Notes under the pieces: generated by a model
Told to the model about the DNA's origin: nothing
What the model saw: the letters and a program-made list of their open reading frames with translations, nothing else
Database searches by the model: none
Part shown: in pieces, positions 14,925 to 21,952 of the stretch
Layout: the number at the start of each line of letters is the position of its first letter
Numbering within the stretch: the first letter of the stretch is position 1
Made by a program: the position numbers and the translations under genes
Virus record (IMG/VR): IMGVR_UViG_3300037427_001973
Location: 1 to 29,349 of that record
Strand: one strand, 5' to 3'
Source: a virus
Length of the DNA: 29,349 nucleotides

Positions 14925-16793
14925 TTATCTACCTAATCTGTGTTTCATTTTTTCGACTAAATCATTTTTAAAAGATTCATTTAATAATGGCTCTTTTTTC
15001 ACAGCAGCCTCAGCAGCTGTTTTACTTTCATTAATCGCTTGTAAATTCATTTGAGTATCTCTCATATCTCTTGTTTGCCAGAAATTATTAATGGCATAAG
15101 GAGTATTTAGAGAATGGAATTTAGATTCAGCAATAATTTGTTCCTTTCTGTTTTCTGAAAGAGTTTCCCATTTAGAAACATATTTTTCTGGCATATCATT
15201 AATAAAGTTAATTGCCTTTCTTTCAGTTATAAAACATGAGTCCCAAACATTTTCTGCTTGTACAGTTGACATAATAGAATCTTTATTCATTGATTCAACT
15301 ATTAAAGTTTTCTTGCTTTCATCTAGAGAATCAAATTGATTCTTTTTAGATTCAGATAAGAAATTCATAAAGTGCATTTCATTAACAGACTTAGCTTCTG
15401 CTTTAGAAATTAAATCATTTAATTTTTCACTTATAGATTCTTTGTAAGATTTCATTTCTTTCATACATGCTTCGCAGTATTCTTTTATCTTACCTTTATC
15501 AGCATCAGGATATTTTTCACAAATTGCTTCATACTTCATACCTTCATCCATACACTTTTTAACTTCTTCCATTGTTGGAGTGTATCCTTCGCTCATTTTC
15601 TTTGCAACAGCATCGGCAGCCATTGCACGACCAACAGCAGCAACTGCTGGAGCAACTTCAGAGATCTCTTTACTTTCATTAATAGATTCTCCTTTAGTAG
15701 CTAATACATTTTCTGCAATGTATTCAGAATACTTAATGCTATTATTTAAATTTTCTGCTACATATTCTGAATAAGCAATATTTTGATCTACCTTTTCAGC
15801 AACATATTCAGAATATTTAATTCCTTTATCTAAGCTTTCTCCTAAGTAATTAGAATATTCAATTCCTTTGTCTGCTTGTTCAGCAACATGCTCAGTATAT
15901 TGAATGGAGTTATCTAATTCTTCACCTAAGTAAGAAGCATAATTTTTAATTTTATCTATATTCTCTGCTAAGTAGTCAGAGTGAGATATACTCTTGTCAA
16001 GATTTTCAGATAAGTATTCAGTATAATCAGTAACTTGATTTACTTTTTCTGCAATATGCTCAGTATATTTAACTAGCTTTTCAATTAACTCATCGTTATT
16101 AGAATTTGCAGATTCCTTAACACTATCCAATGTATTCTTTACATATTCAGTGTACTTATTAAAATCTTCAACAGTTACAAATTTGTCTGATGTATTTTCC
16201 ATTGTTAGATCTGTTTTATTTGTTTTATTTATTTCTTCTTCAGAGTTACCCATTTCATAAATGTATAAACCTTCAGTATTTTCAAAACCAAATGATTCAT
16301 TAACTCTAGCTAATTCTGCATTTTCAAATCCAGGATCAGCAACTAAATCGTATGTAAAGAATTTTTTAATTTTTACCTTTCCTGCTTCATCAACAGTTCC
16401 AGCTGCTCTACTTGAAATATGTAATGGAATACCATCCTCTATTAATGCTTGAGCTTCTTTACCTTTTGAAGTATTTAATAACCTAATTCTTCCTAGTACT
16501 TGTTTCTTATTGCTATCATAATCTAAATCTTCAATAACATGAGAAACATTTGATAGACTAATATCAAAATCTTTTGGGTGGTCAAGTTCACCTAATAGTT
16601 TATTAGTTTTTACCTTTTCCTTTAATTCGTTAATATGAGGAAGTACTTCGGCTTCTTCATAAATTCTGTTGTTTTTATTCTTTACTCCAATCTCTGTAAA
16701 TACACCTTCAAGTACGACAGAGCCATCGGCATCTTTGGTCATACTTAAATTTGACTTAGATCTTTCTAGAATTAAAAGTTTCTTATTAGACAT
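14925..16793 (-). CDS. 21: Prohead protease gp21 fused to a scaffold (gp22-like) domain
   Basis: A 622-residue fusion. Residues 1-170 are the T4 gp21-type serine protease: GVFTEIGVKNKNNRIYEE, LLGELDHP with the presumed catalytic H72, SNVSHVIEDL, then IPLHISSRAAG with the presumed nucleophile S127 or S128, and FFTYDLVADPGF. T4 gp21 alone is 212 residues. From about 200 to 365 there is a long helical part with exact 14-residue repeats, then an acidic/Lys helical region to the C-terminus KMKHRLGR, resembling a prohead core scaffold. In T4 gp21 and gp22 are separate adjacent genes before 23; here both roles appear in one chain. Several V/I/L-N-E-S sites (164-167, 371-374, 587-590, 604-607) could be self-cleavage points that release protease and degrade scaffold. 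Confidence 0.88.
   Translation of the reverse strand: MSNKKLLILERSKSNLSMTKDADGSVVLEGVFTEIGVKNKNNRIYEEAEVLPHINELKEKVKTNKLLGELDHPKDFDISLSNVSHVIEDLDYDSNKKQVLGRIRLLNTSKGKEAQALIEDGIPLHISSRAAGTVDEAGKVKIKKFFTYDLVADPGFENAELARVNESFGFENTEGLYIYEMGNSEEEINKTNKTDLTMENTSDKFVTVEDFNKYTEYVKNTLDSVKESANSNNDELIEKLVKYTEHIAEKVNQVTDYTEYLSENLDKSISHSDYLAENIDKIKNYASYLGEELDNSIQYTEHVAEQADKGIEYSNYLGESLDKGIKYSEYVAEKVDQNIAYSEYVAENLNNSIKYSEYIAENVLATKGESINESKEISEVAPAVAAVGRAMAADAVAKKMSEGYTPTMEEVKKCMDEGMKYEAICEKYPDADKGKIKEYCEACMKEMKSYKESISEKLNDLISKAEAKSVNEMHFMNFLSESKKNQFDSLDESKKTLIVESMNKDSIMSTVQAENVWDSCFITERKAINFINDMPEKYVSKWETLSENRKEQIIAESKFHSLNTPYAINNFWQTRDMRDTQMNLQAINESKTAAEAAVKKEPLLNESFKNDLVEKMKHRLGR
15708..16067 (-). repeat. 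Tandem 14-residue (42-nt) repeats in the scaffold domain
   Basis: Eight complete 14-residue units and a partial ninth start at residues 243, 257, 271, 285, 299, 313, 327, 341 and 355 of the fusion protein. The consensus is Y-S/T-E-Y-V/L-A-E-x-L/V-D-x-S/G-I-x. The first residue is Tyr in all but one unit (His at 271). The spacing has no insertions, so this is a regular helical rod built by duplication. DNA copies have diverged but remain visible as attTCWGMATA-like blocks. Confidence 0.9.
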
Positions 16794-16805
16794 CTTTCTA
16801 GTATT

Positions 16806-16819
16806 ATTTGTTTTATATA
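16806..16819 (-). promoter_or_regulatory. Late-promoter-like element before protease-scaffold gene
   Basis: The minus strand reads TATATAAAACAAAT, 12 nt before the ATG at 16793, in a 45-nt gap after the portal gene. The same 14-mer occurs at 21923-21936, and the extended block TATAATATATAAAACAAAT is shared by both. Confidence 0.58.
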
Positions 16820-16838
16820 TTATAACTCTTATTAGTTT

Positions 16839-18485
16839 TTAGATATCAGCTAATGGGTCTTCATCCATTCCATCAGATTTTTCTTCAGGCTTAAAATCAT
16901 CTTTATTAGCCCCTAAAAGAATCTTTTCAATATCTTCTTCTCTATAACCTGCTTTTTGCAGTTCTTCACGCTCTTTTGCACGAGCATTAGCTTTTATATC
17001 ATCACGGGTAAATCCACCATATCTCTTAATTAAGAATCCTAAATCAAAATATGGTATTTCTTCCATATCAGGTCCCATTGTGCTTAATTGTGTTTTTAGA
17101 TTACCTATAAAATCAACACGTTTAGTTTGAAGTTCCATCTCTTTCATTTCTTCAAATACATTATCCTTAATAAAATCTAAACCTAAACCTGCCTTAAATG
17201 CAACATCATTTTTTAACTCTGGGTGGTTAAGACACATTTGAAGATATACAGGTTTAACTAATACTTCTTGCCATATTGATCTTAATCTTGCAATAAATCT
17301 ACCAAATTTAATTTCATCTCTTAACATACCACTTGCCTCCATATCATATGTATTACCACCTTCTCTATCAAATCGTGAAAATGGAATTTTAGAAGCTAAT
17401 TGTAATTTATCAGAAAAATACTTTAAAGATTCAGTATCACCTAAATCAGGACCGTCACCACCAATAGTTGTAATTTCAGGAGTTTCACCATCTTTAGATG
17501 GTAACCAGTATTCCTTGTTAAACGGCATCATTGGCTTTCCATTGGTTTGAATCTCACCACTCTCAAAATTAAAGTCTACAACCTCACGATATGAGTTCAT
17601 TAAAGTAGCTAAAGATTGTTTTGCTCTGGTTTTTGATTTACCACCAACTGGTATTGTAAACTGAGTTTTAAATGAAGCATTTGATACAGCCCAGATAATT
17701 CTACTATGTTCCATAATTCTTAAAAGATTAAAAGATCTTATTAATCTTTCTACATAAGATATTCTCATTGGTGAATTAACAGAAGAATAAGAAATATAAA
17801 TTATTTGAGAATCCCATAGCTTTCTTTCTTTTGCACCTTCTCCTTTATACTGTATCCAAACTTTTTTACCATCATCGGTATCAATACCTGGCATTAATGA
17901 AATAGGATCTAATTCTTTAAAACCAATAATTTCAGTTTGCTTATCATTATAAACAATCTCAAAGGCAAGAAAACCATCAATTAACCATTTTCTAAAATAA
18001 TTCCAAGGAGCTACAGCATCATTAAAACCAAAGTAGTTATAGATATTATTATAAACATCTGCAATTTCTTCTTCAATTGATTCACCAATATGACCATTAA
18101 ATTCTGCATATGCCATATAATTGGATTCATCATATACAATAGCTTCATCTGTTAATACATCTAAAATATCTTCTATTTCATCTTGAACTGCAAAGGTTCT
18201 TAATTGGTCACGCTTTCTTGTATAATCTTGATCGAAAAACGCAATGTTTTTCTTCATGTTAGTATCAGTTAATGATAATGCTGCAAATGCACCATACATA
18301 TCATCACTGTCTGAGCCCATAGGATTAAAAGTATAACCCATCTGGTTTTCAGTATAACCAACAGCTCTAGAATTACGAATGATCATATCATCGTATGCCA
18401 TTCCTAAATTAGAAAGATCTTTAAGAATTTTTCTAACGGGATTTCCTGTACTTAAAGGTCCTCTTCTATCTGTAAAACCTGCCAT
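16839..18485 (-). CDS. 20: Portal protein, gp20-like
   Basis: A 548-residue portal (T4 gp20 has 524). Twelve copies form the vertex through which DNA enters and leaves, and it nucleates prohead assembly. Family features are RTFAVQDEIEDILDVLTDEAIV (about 96-117), the wing domain with KELDPISLMPG, an ARG-free VNSPMRISYVERLIRSFN segment followed by RIMEHSRIIWAVSNA, and then LATLMNSYREVVDFN. EYWLPSKDG, ITTIGGDGPDLGDTESLKYF and SKIPFSRFDRE follow, as in T4-like portals. The C-terminus is acidic and disordered. It begins 19 nt after the preceding gene and lies directly before the protease-scaffold gene, as in T4 (20, 21, 22, 23). Confidence 0.95.
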   Translation of the reverse strand: MAGFTDRRGPLSTGNPVRKILKDLSNLGMAYDDMIIRNSRAVGYTENQMGYTFNPMGSDSDDMYGAFAALSLTDTNMKKNIAFFDQDYTRKRDQLRTFAVQDEIEDILDVLTDEAIVYDESNYMAYAEFNGHIGESIEEEIADVYNNIYNYFGFNDAVAPWNYFRKWLIDGFLAFEIVYNDKQTEIIGFKELDPISLMPGIDTDDGKKVWIQYKGEGAKERKLWDSQIIYISYSSVNSPMRISYVERLIRSFNLLRIMEHSRIIWAVSNASFKTQFTIPVGGKSKTRAKQSLATLMNSYREVVDFNFESGEIQTNGKPMMPFNKEYWLPSKDGETPEITTIGGDGPDLGDTESLKYFSDKLQLASKIPFSRFDREGGNTYDMEASGMLRDEIKFGRFIARLRSIWQEVLVKPVYLQMCLNHPELKNDVAFKAGLGLDFIKDNVFEEMKEMELQTKRVDFIGNLKTQLSTMGPDMEEIPYFDLGFLIKRYGGFTRDDIKANARAKEREELQKAGYREEDIEKILLGANKDDFKPEEKSDGMDEDPLADI

Positions 18486-18498
18486 ATTTTTATTTTTT

Positions 18499-18511
18499 AT
18501 TAGTTTATATA
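18499..18511 (-). promoter_or_regulatory. Late-promoter-like element before portal gene
   Basis: The minus strand reads TATATAAACTAAT, 13 nt before the portal ATG. It overlaps the stop codon of the preceding gene. The core and spacing match the elements before the protease-scaffold, 627-residue and holin-like genes. Confidence 0.45.
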
Positions 18512-19077
18512 TTCTTGTAGTATAATGATTGTGCTTGGTTTATATTTCCTCCATAAAAATTATCTTCATTATTCACAGTACCCATATAATAATCTTCATA
18601 ACCAATCACTATAGGATTCTTCATTTTACTCATTATGTATTGTCGTGTACAATAAGTTAAGTTATATTTTTTACCTAATGCTCTTTTTAAAAATTCCCAT
18701 TTAAACGTGGTGATAGGAGCCTGATTGAGTGTATCTATTTCAACAGCATTTTTAAAATCAGGAAACCTCATAAAGTTTTTAGCTATTTCTTTCATAAAAG
18801 GAACTCTAGCTTCATAAGGCATATAGTGTAAATTTATACCTAGTTGGTGTTCATTATCAGATTCACCTAATCCTAACACTAAAGGTTTAGTATCATAAAA
18901 AGCCTCATCTTTAGTATAATATTCAAAAGAATACATTTTTCCAGGTTCTAATTCACCTTTACTACGTGCACCTACTATAGGAATATCTATTTCTGATTGT
19001 TTAGATGCAATCGTCCTACTTCTATATTCAGCTAAGTATAATTTAAGATCTTCATTATATTCTCCAATAAAAGCCAT
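18505..19077 (-). CDS. Unknown T4-like accessory protein (190 aa) between gp4 and gp20
   Basis: A 190-residue soluble protein. The centre has GKMYSFEYYTKDEAFYDTKP, then LVLGLGESDNEHQ and LGINLHYMPYEAR (about 77-90). This pattern of a beta-rich domain ending in L-G-I/L-N-L-H-Y-L/M is one I associate with uncharacterised T4-like phage proteins, but I cannot attach a name or function. The C-terminus is Asn/Tyr-rich and probably disordered. The ATG overlaps the gp4 stop by 1 nt (TAATG), so it is likely translated together with gp4. Position between head completion nuclease and portal suggests a head or tail assembly role (T4 has 53 next to 4), which is inference. Confidence 0.75.
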   Translation of the reverse strand: MAFIGEYNEDLKLYLAEYRSRTIASKQSEIDIPIVGARSKGELEPGKMYSFEYYTKDEAFYDTKPLVLGLGESDNEHQLGINLHYMPYEARVPFMKEIAKNFMRFPDFKNAVEIDTLNQAPITTFKWEFLKRALGKKYNLTYCTRQYIMSKMKNPIVIGYEDYYMGTVNNEDNFYGGNINQAQSLYYKNI

Positions 19078-19553
19078 TAAAATAGTTTTGAGTCTTCAGT
19101 TAATAACATTACTTTACAATTTCTTTCTTTTGCCATTTTATTAAGAGCATTAGTTTTACATAAATTTCTTACATAAGATTCATATGCATGTTTAAAGTTT
19201 TTTAATGCTTTAGCTGTTTTTCTTTTTGGTTCTTTTGGTTTTTGTAATTGAGCCTTAGGTTTTATTTCTACTACATATTCTACAAACTCTTCTCCTTTTT
19301 TCATTTTTATAAAAAAATCTGGATAATATTTATGAAACTTATTATCCAAAAGATTAAAATAAGGTATTGAGAAAGGTTCTGATATCCAGTAAACCACATC
19401 TTCATTATGATCACACCAATGACAAAATTTTCTTTCCCAGCTACTTCTGTATATAATAGGACCTTCTCCTCTATATTTTTGAGGAAATTTTGGTTTATAA
19501 TAACCTTGCTTAAATCCTGATTTTACAGTAGGCTTTACCTTCTTTATACTCAT
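19077..19553 (-). CDS. 4: Head completion nuclease, gp4-like
   Basis: A 158-residue basic protein equal in length to T4 gp4 (150). The N-terminus has KPKFPQKYRGEGPIIYRSSW followed by ERKFCHWCD (about 20-48), matching T4 gp4 KYKPKHPEKYKGN and the YRSxWERKF motif. A PD-(D/E)xK-like core follows: YPDFFIKMK with the Asp, then VVEIKPKAQ with the E-x-K pair (about 84-105). The Lys-rich middle would contact DNA. gp4 acts after packaging to finish heads before tail joining. It lies 8 nt downstream of gp55 and overlaps the next gene by 1 nt. Confidence 0.9.
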   Translation of the reverse strand: MSIKKVKPTVKSGFKQGYYKPKFPQKYRGEGPIIYRSSWERKFCHWCDHNEDVVYWISEPFSIPYFNLLDNKFHKYYPDFFIKMKKGEEFVEYVVEIKPKAQLQKPKEPKRKTAKALKNFKHAYESYVRNLCKTNALNKMAKERNCKVMLLTEDSKLF

Positions 19554-19561
19554 TTAACATT

Positions 19562-19927
19562 TTATATTGTATAGATGCCTTCACTATCAGCACTTCCATT
19601 AATTGAAACTGTGCCATGATATTTCTTAGGATGTAATTTATTCCATCCTTTTGCAAATCCTCTTTTTGCTATTTCAGTAAAATAAGCAAATGCATTAGTA
19701 CTTTTTTCTGGATTAAAATTTCTCCAATATCTATAAAGATCCATATAAGCATAAGCAATACAATCTTGCCTATCTTCTGGATTTCTGTATGTTAATTTTC
19801 TAGAACACTTATCAGCCAACAACATTAAAAATTCTAACGCTTTAGGTGTTAATTCACCTGCTTCTTTTGAAATAATGATCTGCTCTAACAAATCTCTATT
19901 ATTTAAGTAATTTCTTTTTCTTGCCAT
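19562..19927 (-). CDS. 55: Late-transcription sigma factor, gp55-like
   Basis: A 121-residue protein from ATG 19927; an earlier in-frame ATG at 19957 would begin inside the terminator, so I reject it. T4 gp55 (185 residues) is the minimal sigma that directs RNA polymerase to TATAAATA promoters with gp33 and gp45. The N-terminus KRNYLNNRDLLEQIIISKE parallels T4 gp55 KYNYVNNKELLQAIIDWK. The region 2-like middle RQDCIAYAYMDLYRYWRNFN then NAFAYFTEIAKRGF parallels T4 ADGIEASIKGLHNFD and NPHAYITQACFNAF. It is shorter at the C-terminus, where T4 gp55 carries its clamp-binding end, so clamp-dependent activation may differ. It opens the head gene group and precedes gp4. Confidence 0.83.
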   Translation of the reverse strand: MARKRNYLNNRDLLEQIIISKEAGELTPKALEFLMLLADKCSRKLTYRNPEDRQDCIAYAYMDLYRYWRNFNPEKSTNAFAYFTEIAKRGFAKGWNKLHPKKYHGTVSINGSADSEGIYTI

Positions 19928-19939
19928 CAGCTTTGATTT

Positions 19940-19954
19940 ATTTATTATTATATA
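19940..19954 (-). promoter_or_regulatory. TATATAAT element before gp55
   Basis: The minus strand reads TATATAATAATAAAT between the terminator of the 627-residue gene and the gp55 ATG, ending 12 nt from the start. A promoter is expected right here because transcription from upstream should stop. Confidence 0.45.
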
Positions 19955-19955
19955 C

Positions 19956-19991
19956 AAAAAAGGACCGATTGTTTAATATTCAACCGGTCCT
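19956..19991 (-). terminator. Intrinsic terminator after the 627-residue gene
   Basis: The minus strand has AGGACCGGTTG, a nine-base loop AATATTAAA, CAATCGGTCCT and a T run. The stem pairs over 11 positions with one G-U. It lies 34 nt after the stop at 20026 and directly before the gp55 promoter-like element. Confidence 0.9.
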
Positions 19992-20025
19992 CTAATTATA
20001 TTAAATTAGAATGTAATATGGATTT

Positions 20026-21909
20026 TTAGATCTTAACTTCTAAATCTTCTTTAGGAAGTACAATACTCTTTCCATTTTTAGGAACTATAATTGTTAATAA
20101 ATCATCATCACCTAGAGAAGCGTATTCTTCAGCATTAACTAATACTTCTTGTCTCTTTTTTAAACCTTGACCGTTCTTTTTAACAGATGCTTCTACAAAA
20201 CCATCATTTAAATAGTCGTCTTTAGTTTTTTTTTCAGAAATATATGAATCAGCTAATTCTTTTTCTTTTCCTTTTAACTCAGCTTCTAATAAATTTAGAG
20301 CTTCAGTTAATTCTTCAGTTTCGCCAATTTTATTAATAGTTGCTTTAACTTCTGCTTTCTTTTCTTCTAAAAATGAGATAGCATCAGAAATATCTTTTCT
20401 TTTATTTTCCTCAATTGCTTTTTCATTATCTTCAGCAATTAATCTTTCAGATAATAAAGAAGAAAGATCAAAGTTAACAAATTCTTTTACGATATCTACA
20501 GTTTCAGTAGCAGTATCATATTTCTTCATTTCATTTATTCCCATTCCTGGATTTACAGTGTTAACATAAATACCTTCGTCTAATGCAATTACACTTACAA
20601 ATACATCTTTATGTGCTTGTGATTGAATAGTTGTAAAGTTATCCATTTCAGCAAGTAAATCAACTGATTCAAAGAATTTGCAAATTTTATCATTTTGCCA
20701 CTGATTTCTATAACCTGAAAAATTAGTTGCTAATAAAGCTTCTTTTAATTCAATGATACTGTAATTAGTCATATCAACTTTACCCATTGATAATGTACCT
20801 TCAGCAATGTTATATTCTAAAGATTTACCATTTTCTCCATGTAAAGAAAGAATGTTTTCATTTCTTGAAAACATATCTATACCTTCACTTACATCAAAGA
20901 ATCTTGGATCAGTTACATTAGCTTCAGTAATATCAGCTCCATTAAAATTATAATTCTTTCCATGTAATCTAAATGTTAATCCATTTTCAGATTCTAAAAC
21001 TGGAGAAAGAACAGAAACAACTTTTCCGTTTGCAGTAGAAGCTACGTTTGTATCTTCAGCATTCATTTCATTTACTATTGCTTTACAATCCATTGACCAT
21101 GGGTTCTTAGCAGCAACAGCAGCAAATTTAGATTTTACATCTGATTCATTTAATAAAGATGTTAAATCATTTGTTAATGATTCCATTAGTTTTCCTTTCT
21201 GATAAGATACTCTATCAATAGATTCACTAATTCTATAACTCCATTTTGCTGAGTTATATGATTCCATAATATATTCTCTTAATTCAGAAACTGGCTGTAA
21301 CCAAGTATTAGCTCCTAATTTACTATATAAATTTCTAGCTATTTGGAATTTAAGATTAGGATTAGTTGCATTTTCTATTTCTTCACTAATTTGTGAAAGG
21401 TCAGCATTTTTTAATTTCATAGGGAATGCATTTATAGCCTCCTCTAAAATAGTTAAAGATTCCTTAACAGAATATGAAACTCTGGAACTATCATTGTCCA
21501 TAGCCTTTAAGCCGTTAATACTCTCCATAACGTTTTCATACAGATCTGTTAATGTAAAGTTCATTTTGTTATGATTTTTTTGATTATTATTTTCAGTGTA
21601 TATATCGGATTTGTCTTTGTGGTTTTCTAAATACTTAGCTATACCGACTTGAGCCATTGTTTGAGGAATACCCATCCCTACTAAAATAGTAAGTACTTGT
21701 TCTTTACTTATTGATCCACTATGGTCAATTTTAAAGTCATTGTCAATATCTGACATTCTACCGCTTTGGCTGAACAATACATGGATTATATCCATTAATT
21801 GTTGTGGAGGATTTTGTAAGTATTCTTGGTCCTGGTTTACACCAGCTTGGGATTCTACCCTACCATCAGCATATACTTGTGTTTGTCCTTCGTTCATTGT
21901 GTTTTCCAT
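20026..21909 (-). CDS. Large unknown protein, probable head/virion-associated
   Basis: A 627-residue protein I do not recognise. The Gln/Asn-rich N-terminus (1-115) includes DNDFKIDHSGSISKEQ (57-72), which resembles a degenerate EF-hand loop. An alternative in-frame ATG at residue 116 (MNFTLTDLYENVMESINGL) starts the compact part. The middle is helical then beta-rich (about 270-440). A coiled coil follows (about 490-560, EEKKAEVKATINKIGETEEL), and a Lys-rich C-terminal domain ends PKEDLEVKI. There are no membrane segments. It has a strong TATATAAAACAAAT element upstream and its own terminator, so it is a separate, probably late, transcript. LLNES at 252-256 resembles the putative gp21 cleavage motif in neighbouring head proteins. 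A core or structural role is inferred only. Confidence 0.7.
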   Translation of the reverse strand: MENTMNEGQTQVYADGRVESQAGVNQDQEYLQNPPQQLMDIIHVLFSQSGRMSDIDNDFKIDHSGSISKEQVLTILVGMGIPQTMAQVGIAKYLENHKDKSDIYTENNNQKNHNKMNFTLTDLYENVMESINGLKAMDNDSSRVSYSVKESLTILEEAINAFPMKLKNADLSQISEEIENATNPNLKFQIARNLYSKLGANTWLQPVSELREYIMESYNSAKWSYRISESIDRVSYQKGKLMESLTNDLTSLLNESDVKSKFAAVAAKNPWSMDCKAIVNEMNAEDTNVASTANGKVVSVLSPVLESENGLTFRLHGKNYNFNGADITEANVTDPRFFDVSEGIDMFSRNENILSLHGENGKSLEYNIAEGTLSMGKVDMTNYSIIELKEALLATNFSGYRNQWQNDKICKFFESVDLLAEMDNFTTIQSQAHKDVFVSVIALDEGIYVNTVNPGMGINEMKKYDTATETVDIVKEFVNFDLSSLLSERLIAEDNEKAIEENKRKDISDAISFLEEKKAEVKATINKIGETEELTEALNLLEAELKGKEKELADSYISEKKTKDDYLNDGFVEASVKKNGQGLKKRQEVLVNAEEYASLGDDDLLTIIVPKNGKSIVLPKEDLEVKI

Positions 21910-21922
21910 ATTACACTATTTG

Positions 21923-21936
21923 ATTTGTTTTATATA
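21923..21936 (-). promoter_or_regulatory. Late-promoter-like element before the 627-residue gene
   Basis: The minus strand reads TATATAAAACAAAT, 13 nt before the ATG at 21909, in the 43-nt gap after gp15. It is identical to the element before the protease-scaffold gene, including five further bases upstream. Confidence 0.58.
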
Positions 21937-21952
21937 TTATAAGTCTCTTGGA

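Noticed and set aside
14918-14938. Hairpin GATTAG...CTAATC at the end of the protease-scaffold gene
   Set aside because: The stem is only six AT-rich base pairs and no T run follows, so it is not supported as a terminator.
19928-19957. Longer start of gp55 at 19957
   Set aside because: It would begin at the edge of the terminator and adds residues with no match to gp55.
21718-21735. EF-hand calcium-binding loop in the 627-residue protein
   Set aside because: When Gly is set at loop position 6, position 1 is Lys and position 12 is Gln instead of Asp and Glu, so calcium binding is not supported.
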